From positions 1 to 64,000 of the forward strand of contig DATELA010000050.1 in assembly GCA_035277145.1 (NCBI GenBank): DNA of 64,000 nucleotides, written 5' to 3'. This document shows, piece by piece, positions 27,028 through 35,558 of the stretch. Source of the stretch: DASRAP01 sp035277145 (lineage in GTDB: Bacteria > Gemmatimonadota > Gemmatimonadetes > Gemmatimonadales > Gemmatimonadaceae). Every line of letters starts with the position of its first letter. The first letter of the stretch is position 1. Position numbers and translations under genes: made by a program. The notes beneath the pieces were generated by a model. That model saw only the letters and a program-made list of their open reading frames with translations, did not search any database and was not told where the DNA came from.

Positions 27028-27304
27028 TTCCGAAGTCGTCGCTTACACGACTGTCGATTAATTAACTAAACGTTCACTTCTAAGGATCGAGGAGCGAGTA
27101 TGAGGATGGAGTGGATGAGTAAAAGGAGGAGTGAACTAACAGGATGAGGAACGAGTGGCACAACGGACCTCGGTCCTCTCGTGCCCTTTCGTCTCTGCCT
27201 ACTCCCTTCTCCCCAACCTCGATCCTCGCTCCTTGGAGTTTCGCTCTCTACGTTTGTGCGCTTCAGTGAACTACGCCGTTTCACTCACACTCTTGCAGAG
27301 CCAA
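27028..27304. repeat. purine/pyrimidine word-repeat inverted pair in a 277-base gap
   Basis: A purine-rich stretch on the plus strand (about 27075-27155, words AAGGATCGAGGAGCGAG, ATGAGGATGGAGTGGATGAG) is followed by a pyrimidine-rich stretch (about 27170-27255) with the complementary words (CTCGATCCTCGCTCCTT). The two could fold back on each other imperfectly. No gene is supported here. The promoter of the cupredoxin lipoprotein must lie at its right end. Confidence 0.6.
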
Positions 27305-28147
27305 ATGACTCCTCGAGCAGTGCTGCGCACGACCGCGGTATTCGCGACGGTGTTTGCGACCGCATGCGCCGCGAAAGAAGTGCCGCCGCCACCACCGCCG
27401 AACGTCGTGTCGGTGCACGCAACTGACTACGCGTTCCACGCACCCGCGAGCATTCCGTCAGGAATGACCACGTTCAAGCTGGCGAACGGCGGGCAGACGT
27501 TTCACCACATCATCATTGCGCGGCTCGACAGCGGCAAAACAGTCGCGGACGCACAAGCGGCATTCGCAAAGCCGGGACCGCCGCCAGCGTGGCTCGCGAA
27601 CATCGGTGGGCCGAACGCGTCTGATCCGAATGGCGAGTCGAACGCGACGCTCGATCTGCAGCCAGGTGAGTACGTCCTTTATTGCGTGGTCGATTTACCG
27701 GGCGGTGTTCCGCACGTTGCGAAAGGCATGATCAGCGCACTCACCGTGACGCCGTCCACGGGACCCGCGGCCGCTGCGCCAACTGCTGACATCGATCTCG
27801 AGTTGTTCGACTACAACTTCGCGCTCTCCAAGCCCGTCACCGCGGGATCGCACACGTTCAAAGTGAGCACGCGCGCCGGCGCGCAGCCGCACGAAGTCGA
27901 GCTCATGAAACTCGCGGAAGGAAAAACGGCCGACGATTTCATGAAGTGGATGGGCGGCAAAATGGACACGCCTCCGCCGGTGTCCGGCATCGGTGGTGCG
28001 CTTGCTTTGGTCCCCGGCGGCCAGCCGGTCTATTTCACAGCGGACTTCACGCCGGGCGAATACATGATCGTGTGCTTTGTGCCCGACTCGAAGGACGGCA
28101 AGCCGCACGTAATGCACGGAATGATGCAATCGTTCAAGGTTCAATAG
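27305..28147 (+). CDS. exported lipoprotein with two cupredoxin-like domains
   Basis: 280-residue protein with a lipoprotein-type N terminus (TVFATACAAK) followed by a proline run. Two tandem beta-sandwich domains (about residues 38-150 and 160-280) each end with a copper-protein-like strand pattern: PGEYVLYCVVDLPGGVPHVAKGM and PGEYMIVCFVPDSKDGKPHVMHGM. Each keeps His, Cys, His and Met in cupredoxin-like positions (FHH...C...H...M). Copper binding and electron transfer are plausible but unproven. The ATG at 27305 begins the signal peptide; the longer frame upstream is repeat sequence. A hairpin terminator follows. Confidence 0.7.
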   Translation: MTPRAVLRTTAVFATVFATACAAKEVPPPPPPNVVSVHATDYAFHAPASIPSGMTTFKLANGGQTFHHIIIARLDSGKTVADAQAAFAKPGPPPAWLANIGGPNASDPNGESNATLDLQPGEYVLYCVVDLPGGVPHVAKGMISALTVTPSTGPAAAAPTADIDLELFDYNFALSKPVTAGSHTFKVSTRAGAQPHEVELMKLAEGKTADDFMKWMGGKMDTPPPVSGIGGALALVPGGQPVYFTADFTPGEYMIVCFVPDSKDGKPHVMHGMMQSFKVQ

Positions 28148-28175
28148 CTTCAGCACAAAGCATTACGTAGCAATA

Positions 28176-28207
28176 GAATAGGCCGCGCTTACTCGGGCGG
28201 CCTATTC
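28176..28207 (+). terminator. hairpin terminator after the cupredoxin lipoprotein
   Basis: A perfect 11-bp stem, GAATAGGCCGC (28176-28186) with GCGGCCTATTC (28197-28207), encloses a 10-base loop 28 bases after the stop codon. The T-run is weak (TGCATCTGT), so efficiency is uncertain. Confidence 0.6.
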
Positions 28208-28212
28208 TGCAT

Positions 28213-28247
28213 CTGTCAGTTAAGTAAGTGATCAGTTATTATCTCGC
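28213..28247 (+). promoter_or_regulatory. candidate leaderless promoter and operator of the TetR gene
   Basis: TATTAT at 28237-28242 is a good -10 box, with CTGTCA about 18 bases upstream as a weak -35. The ATG at 28248 would be at or next to the transcription start, and no Shine-Dalgarno is present. The partly symmetrical AGTAAGT-GATC-AGTTATT (28223-28240) overlaps the promoter and could be the operator for autoregulation. Inference from sequence only. Confidence 0.4.
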
Positions 28248-28847
28248 ATGGCAAAATGGAAACGGCGCGCCGACGCGCGCCCAGACGAACTCGCCGCCGC
28301 CGCGCTCGCTCTGTGCGCCGAACGCGGGGTCCACGCCACTCGAGTCGCCGATGTCGCCGAGCGGGCCGGCGTAACTGTCGGCACCATCTACCGATACTAC
28401 CGCGACAAGGACGAGCTGATCGACGCCGCGCTCGCGCACTCGCCGCGCCCCGAGCGAAAATTACCCGTGAGCGACCGGCCCGGTGCAACGCTGCCTGCGT
28501 TGTCAGAGTCGCTTCGTCGCTGGGCAGCGTTCCTGCAGGCACAGGGATTGCAACCGCTGCGTGTTGCCATGAGCGACCCTCAACGAGGCGCCCGCGCCCC
28601 GCGTGGTGTCATTGCTGACGCGATGCGTGAGATCGAAGGGATCGTGCAATCCGGGATAGCGCGAAACGAGATCCGCGCGGATCTTCCGGCAACCGAAGTT
28701 GCGCGCGCCCTTGTGGGCGCGCTTGTCCTTGATGCCATGCTCGGCGAAGACGCCGCTGCGACCGACATCAGCGCTGACGTACTCAGTGCGCTGGCGACGC
28801 GCGGACTCCGCCCAGATGGTCCATCGTGGAGGTCCGCGGGTACGTGA
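28248..28847 (+). CDS. TetR family transcriptional regulator
   Basis: 199-residue TetR-type repressor. The N-terminal DNA-binding domain is clear (ALCAERGVHATRVADVAERAGVTVGTIYRYYRDKDELIDAAL, residues ~18-60) and is followed by an all-helical ligand-binding domain. The gene starts immediately behind a promoter-like TATTAT with no ribosome binding site. The next gene (2H phosphoesterase) starts 7 bases after the stop, so the pair is probably an operon. Ligand unknown. Confidence 0.9.
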   Translation: MAKWKRRADARPDELAAAALALCAERGVHATRVADVAERAGVTVGTIYRYYRDKDELIDAALAHSPRPERKLPVSDRPGATLPALSESLRRWAAFLQAQGLQPLRVAMSDPQRGARAPRGVIADAMREIEGIVQSGIARNEIRADLPATEVARALVGALVLDAMLGEDAAATDISADVLSALATRGLRPDGPSWRSAGT

Positions 28848-28854
28848 TCGGTAC

Positions 28855-29385
28855 ATGACAGCGCTGAGCGGGATTTTCGTTATCGCAGAGTTGAACGGCA
28901 GCCTGGCGTCATGGGTTGCCGGGATTCAGCGTGCGCAGGATCCACGGCTCGCGGCGCTGTGGCCGCCACACATCACGCTCATTGGTTCTTCTGGCGCGGG
29001 GCCGATACTCGCCGACACCACGGTCGACGAGCTGCGCAAGAAGCTCGAGCCGGTTGCGAAACAGACCGCTCCCATCGACGCCGCGTTCCTGCCGCCGATT
29101 CGATTTCCCGGACGCGACATCGTCGTGCTGCCGCTCGATCCGCACGGCGCGCTTCGCACGCTGCACGAATCAATGAAGAAGTCCGGACTGCGCACGCATC
29201 AGGCGCGATATCCTTTTACGCCACACTGTACGCTGACGATGTATCCGCCACTCGAGCGCGAACGCGAGCAACGATTGCTCGCGCTGCGGCTCGAGGAGCC
29301 GTTCGTCATTAGTCGTCTGCGCGTTGTACTCACGCGCGATCCGCAGCCGCCAACGCCACTACTCGAGCTGCTGCTTGGCGCGTAA
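28855..29385 (+). CDS. 2H phosphoesterase superfamily (LigT/2'-5' RNA ligase-like) protein
   Basis: 176-residue protein with the two HxT motifs that define the 2H superfamily: PPHITLIGS (His39-x-Thr41) and TPHCTLTMYPP (His near residue 122). The family cleaves or forms 2'-5' or cyclic phosphodiester bonds in RNA or nucleotide derivatives; the substrate cannot be read from sequence. It is in an operon with the TetR regulator (7-base gap). An upstream in-frame start would lie within the TetR gene; the ATG at 28855 fits the fold. Confidence 0.85.
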   Translation: MTALSGIFVIAELNGSLASWVAGIQRAQDPRLAALWPPHITLIGSSGAGPILADTTVDELRKKLEPVAKQTAPIDAAFLPPIRFPGRDIVVLPLDPHGALRTLHESMKKSGLRTHQARYPFTPHCTLTMYPPLEREREQRLLALRLEEPFVISRLRVVLTRDPQPPTPLLELLLGA

Positions 29386-29398
29386 CACTGCAAAGACA

Positions 29399-29441
29399 AC
29401 TCAACGCAGAGCCTCTGCGCTCTCTGTTGCTCTGCGTTGCG
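29399..29441. terminator. CAACGCAGAGC inverted repeat between convergent genes
   Basis: A perfect 11-bp inverted repeat, CAACGCAGAGC (29402-29412) with GCTCTGCGTTG (29429-29439), has a 16-base loop that itself repeats the words CTCTGCG and CTCTCTG. It sits in the 63-base gap between the convergent 2H phosphoesterase and TlpA-like genes and probably stops both transcripts. Confidence 0.75.
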
Positions 29442-29448
29442 TTTGCGG

Positions 29449-29946
29449 TCAGAGGACTTTCTTGATTTCCTCTTCGAGCTTCTGGTCGCCGCCGAGTCCG
29501 GTGTACACGACTTTGCCGGTGCGATCGATGAGAACGACGTAGCTCGTCGCGGGCACTTCGTAGTCAGCGGCGAGCGCGCCGTCTTTGTCCCACAACATCG
29601 GAAACTCGTACTTGTACTCGCGCACGTAACGCTGCACGCGCGCGAGTGTCTGGTTGATTGGCACGGCGACGGCGACGAATGCGACTTGCGCACCGTACTT
29701 CTTGTGCGCCGCCATCATCGCGGGCTCGAGTGCTTTGCAATTCGGGCACCACGTCGCCCAGAACTCCATCAGCACCGGCTTCTTGCCGATGACGCTCGCG
29801 AGATCAAACGGTTTGCCGTTCGCGTCGTCGAGCGTGCGCACCGGCGCTTTGACGCCGAGCATGATACCGCTTTCTTGCGCGCTGAGCGGCGCGGATACAA
29901 CCAACGCGGCGCACGCAGCAACAATGACAAAACGAAGCTGATTCAA
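29449..29946 (-). CDS. TlpA/ResA-like periplasmic thiol-disulfide protein
   Basis: 165-residue exported thioredoxin-fold protein: signal peptide residues 1-24 (ending PLSAQ), redoxin domain with the active site W66-CPNC (Cys67, Cys70) in PVLMEFWATWCPNCKALEPAM, and the cis-Pro region YEVPATSYVVLID. It probably reduces or oxidises periplasmic thiols, receiving electrons from the CcdA-like protein encoded 5 bases upstream. Partners such as cytochrome c maturation proteins are not in the window. Confidence 0.92.
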   Translation of the reverse strand: MNQLRFVIVAACAALVVSAPLSAQESGIMLGVKAPVRTLDDANGKPFDLASVIGKKPVLMEFWATWCPNCKALEPAMMAAHKKYGAQVAFVAVAVPINQTLARVQRYVREYKYEFPMLWDKDGALAADYEVPATSYVVLIDRTGKVVYTGLGGDQKLEEEIKKVL

Positions 29947-29951
29947 AGTCG

Positions 29952-30668
29952 TTAGAAGAGAAGTTGTCCCATCTTAATGAGGTAGTACTCGGCCACGCCG
30001 ATCATCAGAAACGCGAACACGCGCTTTACCCACAACATCCATACACCGGCTCTGGGCAATCGCGACACCGCGCCCGATGACAGTCCCACGGCAACCAGCA
30101 GCGTACACATCCCGAGCGAAAACGCAAACAGATACGCAAATCCCAGCCACGCGCTCTGCGTTCGCGACACCCACGTAAGGACAGCGGCCATCACTGGCGC
30201 CGAACACGGTGCGGCAACGAGCCCGGACATCGCGCCCATGACGAACGCGCCGCCAGCTCGTCCTCCTGTACCGGCGCTCGCTGCCCGCTGAACGAGCGCC
30301 GCGGGCAACCGCACCGGCAATACGTCGAGCATTGCAAACGCGGCAATTAACAGCAGATTGGCCATGGCGAAGTACAGCCACGGATTGGTACTGATCGTGC
30401 CGAAGATTGTACCCGTGAGTCCGGCGATGAGGCCGAGCACCGAGTACGCGAGCGCGAGACCAATGACATACGACAGCGTGAGCAACATCACGCGACCGCG
30501 CGGCGGTTTCACTTCTCCGACAGTCGTGCCCCCGACGATGGCGGCCGTGATCGGAATCATCGGATAGATGCACGGCGTAAGGCTGGTCAGCACACCCGCG
30601 AGAAAAACCAGCGGCAGCGCCGTGATTGGGCTGGCGGTCAGTCGGGACGCAATGTCGGAAAAGTCCAC
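29952..30668 (-). CDS. CcdA/DsbD-type transmembrane electron transporter
   Basis: About 238-residue membrane protein with six spans and the two half-repeats of the CcdA/DsbD beta-domain, each with its redox Cys: SLTPCIYPMIPITAA near the N terminus and AAPCSAPVMAAVL in the middle. It passes electrons from cytoplasmic thioredoxin across the membrane to the TlpA-like protein encoded immediately downstream. The start is uncertain: TTG at 30692 or GTG at 30668, neither with a clear ribosome binding site; the GTG is used here. Confidence 0.85.
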   Translation of the reverse strand: MDFSDIASRLTASPITALPLVFLAGVLTSLTPCIYPMIPITAAIVGGTTVGEVKPPRGRVMLLTLSYVIGLALAYSVLGLIAGLTGTIFGTISTNPWLYFAMANLLLIAAFAMLDVLPVRLPAALVQRAASAGTGGRAGGAFVMGAMSGLVAAPCSAPVMAAVLTWVSRTQSAWLGFAYLFAFSLGMCTLLVAVGLSSGAVSRLPRAGVWMLWVKRVFAFLMIGVAEYYLIKMGQLLF

Positions 30669-30705
30669 ATGGGAAGTTAGTCGGGCAAACAACGCAAAAG
30701 CGATA

Positions 30706-30785
30706 ACGACTGAACACGATCACGACTAACGACGATTACGACTAACGACGATTACGACTAACTACGAGAACGACTACCTACGATG
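30706..30785 (+). repeat. 16-bp tandem repeat (ACGACTAACGACGATT) running into a start codon
   Basis: Four contiguous 16-base units begin at 30722, 30738, 30754 and 30770: two exact ACGACTAACGACGATT, then ACGACTAACTACGAGA and ACGACTACCTACGATG, with a degenerate copy before. The ATG of the next gene (30783) is part of the fourth unit. The same unit family occurs at 48552-48655. Confidence 0.85.
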
Positions 30786-31550
30786 ACGGCGAAATACGAT
30801 AGCTACCGTGTGTGGTGCGTCTTGCTATTCGCTCTCGCCACGACATCGGCCGGTGCACAGCACGCCGGCGATTCTGTGCACGCCGCGGCTGGTGCGGCGC
30901 GCGCGATGTCGGGTGGAGACCGATCGGCTGCACACGCAAAGCATCTTGCGTGGACACCCGTTCGCGCATTGACGCGCCGCGATTCGGTCCGCGCAATGGC
31001 AATCGCAGACACGCTCCGACGCGCGATTGCGCGTTACACCGATACCGCCGAAGCCATGCGCGCGGGATACAAACTCTTTGCGCCGCAGGTCAAAGAGCAG
31101 GCCGTGTACCACTTCACCAACAACGCCGCCGGATTACTCGCGGCCTTTCGCTTCGATCCGTCGCGTCCGACTTCGCTGCTCTACCGCAAGGACACAACGG
31201 GCGCGCTTCGATTGACCGGTGCGATGTACACCGCGCCCGCGCGCTACACCGCCACGCAGCTCAATGCGCGCGTACCGCTCGCCGCCGCACAGTGGCATCA
31301 GCACGTGAACCTCTGTGTGCCGCTCGACGACGTCGAGCTCGACAAACTGCGCCGTGGAGAATCGAGTTCGCGATTCGGTTTGACGGGTGACATTGCCGAT
31401 CGCGCGGCGTGCGAGAAAGCGGGCGGGCGATTTCTCCCGCGCATCTACGGTTGGATGGTGCACGCGAACGTGTTCGACGGATCCGGGGTGCGCGACGTGT
31501 GGGAGACCGCGACATCGCACGACAATTCACGCGCGGCGCACAAGCACTAG
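30783..31550 (+). CDS. exported protein of unknown function
   Basis: 255-residue protein with a signal peptide (residues 1-26, ending TSAGAQ). The mature part is helical at first (RALTRRDSVRAMAIADTLRRAIARYTDTAEAMRAGY), then contains a His/Trp-rich segment (AAAQWHQHVNLCVPLDD) and a C-terminal WMVHANVF motif with several histidines. A metal site is conceivable but I do not recognise the family. The promoter region is replaced by the 16-bp tandem repeats, and the start codon lies in the last unit. It converges on the DUF1624 gene with a 4-base stop overlap. Confidence 0.65.
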   Translation: MTAKYDSYRVWCVLLFALATTSAGAQHAGDSVHAAAGAARAMSGGDRSAAHAKHLAWTPVRALTRRDSVRAMAIADTLRRAIARYTDTAEAMRAGYKLFAPQVKEQAVYHFTNNAAGLLAAFRFDPSRPTSLLYRKDTTGALRLTGAMYTAPARYTATQLNARVPLAAAQWHQHVNLCVPLDDVELDKLRRGESSSRFGLTGDIADRAACEKAGGRFLPRIYGWMVHANVFDGSGVRDVWETATSHDNSRAAHKH

Positions 31551-32752
31551 ATGTAGCTCAGCCACCAGTCGCGCCGGCGTGCCTTGAGATTCGCGAACCA
31601 GCGACACGGGAAGTAGAGCAGCACCGCGCCCACGATCCACACGGCGTGCGTCACCCACAGCGGGAACCCGAAACGATCGTTGGCCTGCCACTCGAGCAGC
31701 GTTTGTGTGAATGGCACCACATCGCGGTCGAATGCGAGGCCGAGCGCGTAGCCGGCGCTCTTGGCGTACATCCACTGCAACAGGTAGAAGAACATCGGCA
31801 CGCGGCCGTACGTGATGAACACGCGCGCAATGCCACCGCGCGGTTCGTTTGAGTCGCGCTCGAACAGCGACATCGCAATCAGACCGGGGCCGATCGTCAT
31901 CAGCAGAAACAACAGCGACGGCGGATACTTCGTGGTGTTCAGGAACGACAGCACCGTGAACCACGCTGACGGTTGCGACGCCCACACATTCGGATCGCCG
32001 TACACATTCGCAAAACGGATCAGCACAAACGCAGCCGTCAGTGCGACGCCGAGCCGCAGCAGAATTGCGCGGCGCTTCGCGATATCCATGCGGTAGATGT
32101 CGCCGAGCAGCCAGCCGAGCGTCATCACGCCGATCCAGGGCAGCACGGGATACATCACGAACAACACCGGACTTGGCCAGCCCGCGATCGGGAACGGGCC
32201 TTGCTGGTGCAACACCATCCACAGTTTGCCTTGGACGGATGGAATTGCGTCGGGGCCGGTCCACGGCGCGACGCGAATTACGTCGAGTGCATTGTGGCCC
32301 AGCACCAGCGCAACGCCGATCACGAGCGCGACGGCTCTCGGCGCACGAATGAGCGCCGCGAGACATATCATCGAAATGCCCAGCGCCCAGATGACCTGAA
32401 CGAACCAGAACTCGACGCCGACGGTCCAGAATACGAGAAACCGAATGACCACGAGTTCGAGCACGCAGAGCCACAGTCCGCGCTTGAACAGAAACGCGGA
32501 CAACTCCGCGTTCGACTTTCCGCGCTGCTGTTGAAACGCGACTGCCATTCCCGCGAGAAACACGAAGAGCGGCGCGCAGAAGTGCGTGATCCAGCGGGTG
32601 AAGAACAGCGCGGTGTTGGTGCGCGTGAGGTCCGTGGGATCGAATGACAGCGCGCCGTAGTGCGTGAAATCGCGCGTATGGTCGAGCAGCATGATGACCA
32701 TGATGATGCCGCGGACCAGGTCGGGCGCATCGAATCGAACGCGATTCGTCAT
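31547..32752 (-). CDS. DUF1624 / heparan-alpha-glucosaminide acetyltransferase-like membrane protein
   Basis: 401-residue polytopic membrane protein with about ten spans. The N terminus RFDAPDLVRGIIMVIMLLDHTRDFTHYG is the hallmark of DUF1624 and HGSNAT-type acyltransferases: Asp-x-x-Arg-Gly with the conserved LDH-x-RDF. Members are predicted to acetylate sugars across the membrane using a cytoplasmic acyl donor; the substrate is unknown. An ATG 5 codons upstream (32767) is an alternative start. It is divergent from ettA, with a promoter region of about 90 bases between. Confidence 0.82.
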   Translation of the reverse strand: MTNRVRFDAPDLVRGIIMVIMLLDHTRDFTHYGALSFDPTDLTRTNTALFFTRWITHFCAPLFVFLAGMAVAFQQQRGKSNAELSAFLFKRGLWLCVLELVVIRFLVFWTVGVEFWFVQVIWALGISMICLAALIRAPRAVALVIGVALVLGHNALDVIRVAPWTGPDAIPSVQGKLWMVLHQQGPFPIAGWPSPVLFVMYPVLPWIGVMTLGWLLGDIYRMDIAKRRAILLRLGVALTAAFVLIRFANVYGDPNVWASQPSAWFTVLSFLNTTKYPPSLLFLLMTIGPGLIAMSLFERDSNEPRGGIARVFITYGRVPMFFYLLQWMYAKSAGYALGLAFDRDVVPFTQTLLEWQANDRFGFPLWVTHAVWIVGAVLLYFPCRWFANLKARRRDWWLSYI

Positions 32753-32844
32753 GCGCACACCATGCACCCCGGACGGGCACTGCGCAACACGCTACTTTTA
32801 GCGCTCTCTTGCTGCTCTTTCTCCCCCGAATTCTCTGCTCTTAG

Positions 32845-34521
32845 ATGGCTGCGCAATTCATCTACGTCATGAAGGCGCTCACGAAGGTGGTTCCGCCTTC
32901 GCGGGTGATTCTGAACAACATCTGGTTGTCGTTCTATCCAGGCGCAAAGATCGGCGTGCTGGGCGCGAATGGCGCGGGCAAATCGTCCGTGCTGCGCGTC
33001 ATGGCCGGCATCGACAAGGACTACAACGGCGAAGCGTGGGCGGCCGACGGCACGAAAGTCGGTTATCTCGCGCAAGAGCCTGAGCTCGACGCGACCAAGA
33101 CCGTCAAGGAAAACGTCGAAGGGGGCCTGCAGGACATTCGCGATCTGCTGAATCGGTTCAACGAGATCTCCGCGAAGTTCGCGGAACCGATGGACGACAA
33201 CGCGATGCAGAAGTTGCTCGACGAGCAAGCGCGCGTGCAGGAACGCATCGATCAAACCGACGCGTGGAATCTCGACCACAAACTCGAATTGGCGATGGAC
33301 GCGCTGCGTTGTCCGCCGCCCGACTCCGACGTTACCAAACTTTCCGGCGGCGAGCGTCGCCGCGTCGCGCTGTGCCGCATTCTGTTGCAGCAACCGGACT
33401 TGTTGTTGCTCGACGAACCAACGAACCATCTCGACGCCGAAAGCGTGCTGTGGCTCGAGCGGCATCTCGCGGAGTTTCCCGGCACCGTCGTCGCCGTGAC
33501 GCACGACCGGTATTTCCTCGACAACGTTGCGAAGTGGATTCTCGAACTCGATCGCGGTTCGGGAATTCCGTGGGAAGGGAATTACAGCTCGTGGCTCGAC
33601 CAGAAGCAGACGCGCATGGCGCAGGAAGAAAAAGCGGCATCCGCGCGCCAACGCACGTTGCAACACGAACTCGAGTGGGTGCGCATGGCACCGCGCGCGC
33701 GCCAGGCAAAGAACAAAGCTCGCTTACAGAAATACGAAGAGCTCGCGAGCGAAGCGAACATCGAACGCATCGTGCAGAACGAAATCGTGATTCCGCCGGC
33801 GCCGCGGTTGGGCAACGACGTCGTGATCGCGAAAGATCTCCGAAAGGGCTACGGCGATCGCCTGCTGTTCGACAAGATGAGTTTCTCGCTGCCGCGCGCG
33901 GGCATCGTGGGCATCATCGGGCCGAACGGCGCGGGCAAGACGACGCTCTTTCGCATGATCAACGGCGCCGAGAAACCCGATGGTGGCGAACTCAAGCTCG
34001 GCGAAACGGTGCAGATCTCGTATCAGGATCAAACCCGCACGCTCGAAGGCAAGCGCACGGTATGGGAAGAGATCTCCGGCGGCGAAGACACGCTGCTCGT
34101 CGGCAAGAAACAGATCAATTCACGCGCGTACGCATCGAGTTTTGGTTTCCGTGGTGCCGATCAGCAAAAGCTCGTTGCGAAACTCTCGGGCGGTGAACGC
34201 AACCGGTTGCATCTCGCGAAGACGTTGATGACCGGTGGCAATTTGTTGTTGCTCGACGAACCGACGAATGATCTCGATGTCGACACGTTGCGCGCGCTCG
34301 AAGATGCACTCCTCGACTTCGCAGGATGTGCTGTGGTTATTTCTCACGATCGCTGGTTCCTCGATCGCATCGCCACGCACATTCTCGCGTTCGAAGGCGA
34401 TTCAGAAGTGGTGTGGTTCGAAGGCAACTTCGACGCGTATCAGGAAGACCTGAAGCGGCGAAAGGGCGAAGAAGCGAATCAGCCGCACCGGATCAAGTAC
34501 AAACCGCTGGTGAGGAAATAA
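32845..34521 (+). CDS. ettA: energy-dependent translational throttle ABC-F protein EttA
   Basis: 558-residue soluble ABC-F ATPase with two complete nucleotide-binding domains. The first has Walker A GANGAGKSS (residues 40-48) and signature LSGGERRRVALC; the second has GPNGAGKTT (from ~359) and LSGGERNRLHLAK. The EttA-type arm insertion in the first domain and the PtIM linker (about residues 240-320) are present, and the length is that of EttA. It binds the ribosomal E site and couples initiation to energy state. Confidence 0.93.
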   Translation: MAAQFIYVMKALTKVVPPSRVILNNIWLSFYPGAKIGVLGANGAGKSSVLRVMAGIDKDYNGEAWAADGTKVGYLAQEPELDATKTVKENVEGGLQDIRDLLNRFNEISAKFAEPMDDNAMQKLLDEQARVQERIDQTDAWNLDHKLELAMDALRCPPPDSDVTKLSGGERRRVALCRILLQQPDLLLLDEPTNHLDAESVLWLERHLAEFPGTVVAVTHDRYFLDNVAKWILELDRGSGIPWEGNYSSWLDQKQTRMAQEEKAASARQRTLQHELEWVRMAPRARQAKNKARLQKYEELASEANIERIVQNEIVIPPAPRLGNDVVIAKDLRKGYGDRLLFDKMSFSLPRAGIVGIIGPNGAGKTTLFRMINGAEKPDGGELKLGETVQISYQDQTRTLEGKRTVWEEISGGEDTLLVGKKQINSRAYASSFGFRGADQQKLVAKLSGGERNRLHLAKTLMTGGNLLLLDEPTNDLDVDTLRALEDALLDFAGCAVVISHDRWFLDRIATHILAFEGDSEVVWFEGNFDAYQEDLKRRKGEEANQPHRIKYKPLVRK

Positions 34522-34546
34522 ACGAGCCACCCTTTCACAACGCGCC

Positions 34547-35518
34547 ATGAAAACGACGATTGCTTGCGCTGCGGCTGCCGTTGTTGCCGCCACGATTCTT
34601 TCGCAGCCCTCGTTTGCGCAGGGTGGTGGCGGCGGTGGTCAGCCGGGCCAACGGTGGACCGAAGAGCAACTGCTCAAGGCGGTGGCCACTGCGCGCGTCG
34701 GCCGAAAGCTCACGCCGAAAGTGTGGCCCAACAATTCGCGCGTCGCCGTGTGCCTGAGCTTCGACGACGACAACGAATCGTATTTGCTCGCCGCGGGAAA
34801 CACGTCGCCGACTGCGCTGTCGGCCGCCGATTTCGGCGCACAGGCTGGACTCGGTCGTATCCTCGCGGTGCTCGACAAGTACGACATCCCGTCGACGTTC
34901 TTCATTCCCGCGGTGAGCGCGCTGCTCCATCCGGAAATGATTCCTGCAATTCAAAAATCGGGACGCCACGAAATCGGTGTGCACGGATGGATTCACGAGA
35001 ACCCACCCTCAGTTGGTGGTGCCGCTGAAGAAGAGCGGTTGCTCAGACAGGCGATCGACTACATCACCAAGGCAACGGGCAAGCGGCCGGTTGGTTATCG
35101 CGCGCCGTCGTGGAATTTCAGCGACAGCACGCTCGCGATCATTCGCCGGCTCGATTTCTTCTATGACAGCAGCCTGCAAGCGCTCGACGAACCATACGAA
35201 GTGATGTCGAACGGCCAGCTCACCGGCCTTGTCGAACTCGGGATCGATTGGACGCTCACGGAAACGCCGTACCTCGGCCGCACCGGCACGATGCCGCTGC
35301 CCGAGGACGTGTTCAAGATGTTTCGCGATGAGTTCGACGGCGCGTACGACCTTCGCACGATGTTCGTGCTCACGCTGCACCCGCACGTGACTGGACACCG
35401 TGCGCCGATGAAGTACTTCGAAGAACTCGTGAAGTACATGAAGTCGAAGCCGGGCGTGTGGTTCGCGACGTGCGAACAGATCGCCCGGTATGTGAAAGAC
35501 GCGGCGCCCAGGAACTGA
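34547..35518 (+). CDS. exported polysaccharide deacetylase (NodB fold)
   Basis: 323-residue exported protein: signal peptide residues 1-24 (ending PSFAQ), a short Gly-rich linker, then a NodB deacetylase domain. The metal/catalytic motif 1 reads VAVCLSFDDDNESYL (the acidic pair in a SFDDD context); motif 2 contains GVHGWIHENPPS; motif 3 is RPVGYRAPSWNFSDSTL. It likely removes N- or O-acetyl groups from a cell-wall or capsular glycan. It follows ettA by 25 bases on the same strand. Confidence 0.88.
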   Translation: MKTTIACAAAAVVAATILSQPSFAQGGGGGGQPGQRWTEEQLLKAVATARVGRKLTPKVWPNNSRVAVCLSFDDDNESYLLAAGNTSPTALSAADFGAQAGLGRILAVLDKYDIPSTFFIPAVSALLHPEMIPAIQKSGRHEIGVHGWIHENPPSVGGAAEEERLLRQAIDYITKATGKRPVGYRAPSWNFSDSTLAIIRRLDFFYDSSLQALDEPYEVMSNGQLTGLVELGIDWTLTETPYLGRTGTMPLPEDVFKMFRDEFDGAYDLRTMFVLTLHPHVTGHRAPMKYFEELVKYMKSKPGVWFATCEQIARYVKDAAPRN

Positions 35519-35558
35519 GCGCCGCGTCTCAACTGCGAATAGCGACTTGCCGGTGAAA

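Noticed and set aside
32752..32767. Choice of ATG at 32767 as the start of the DUF1624 gene
   Set aside because: Both ATG codons are possible; the inner one begins closer to the conserved RFDAPDLVRG and was preferred, without strong evidence.
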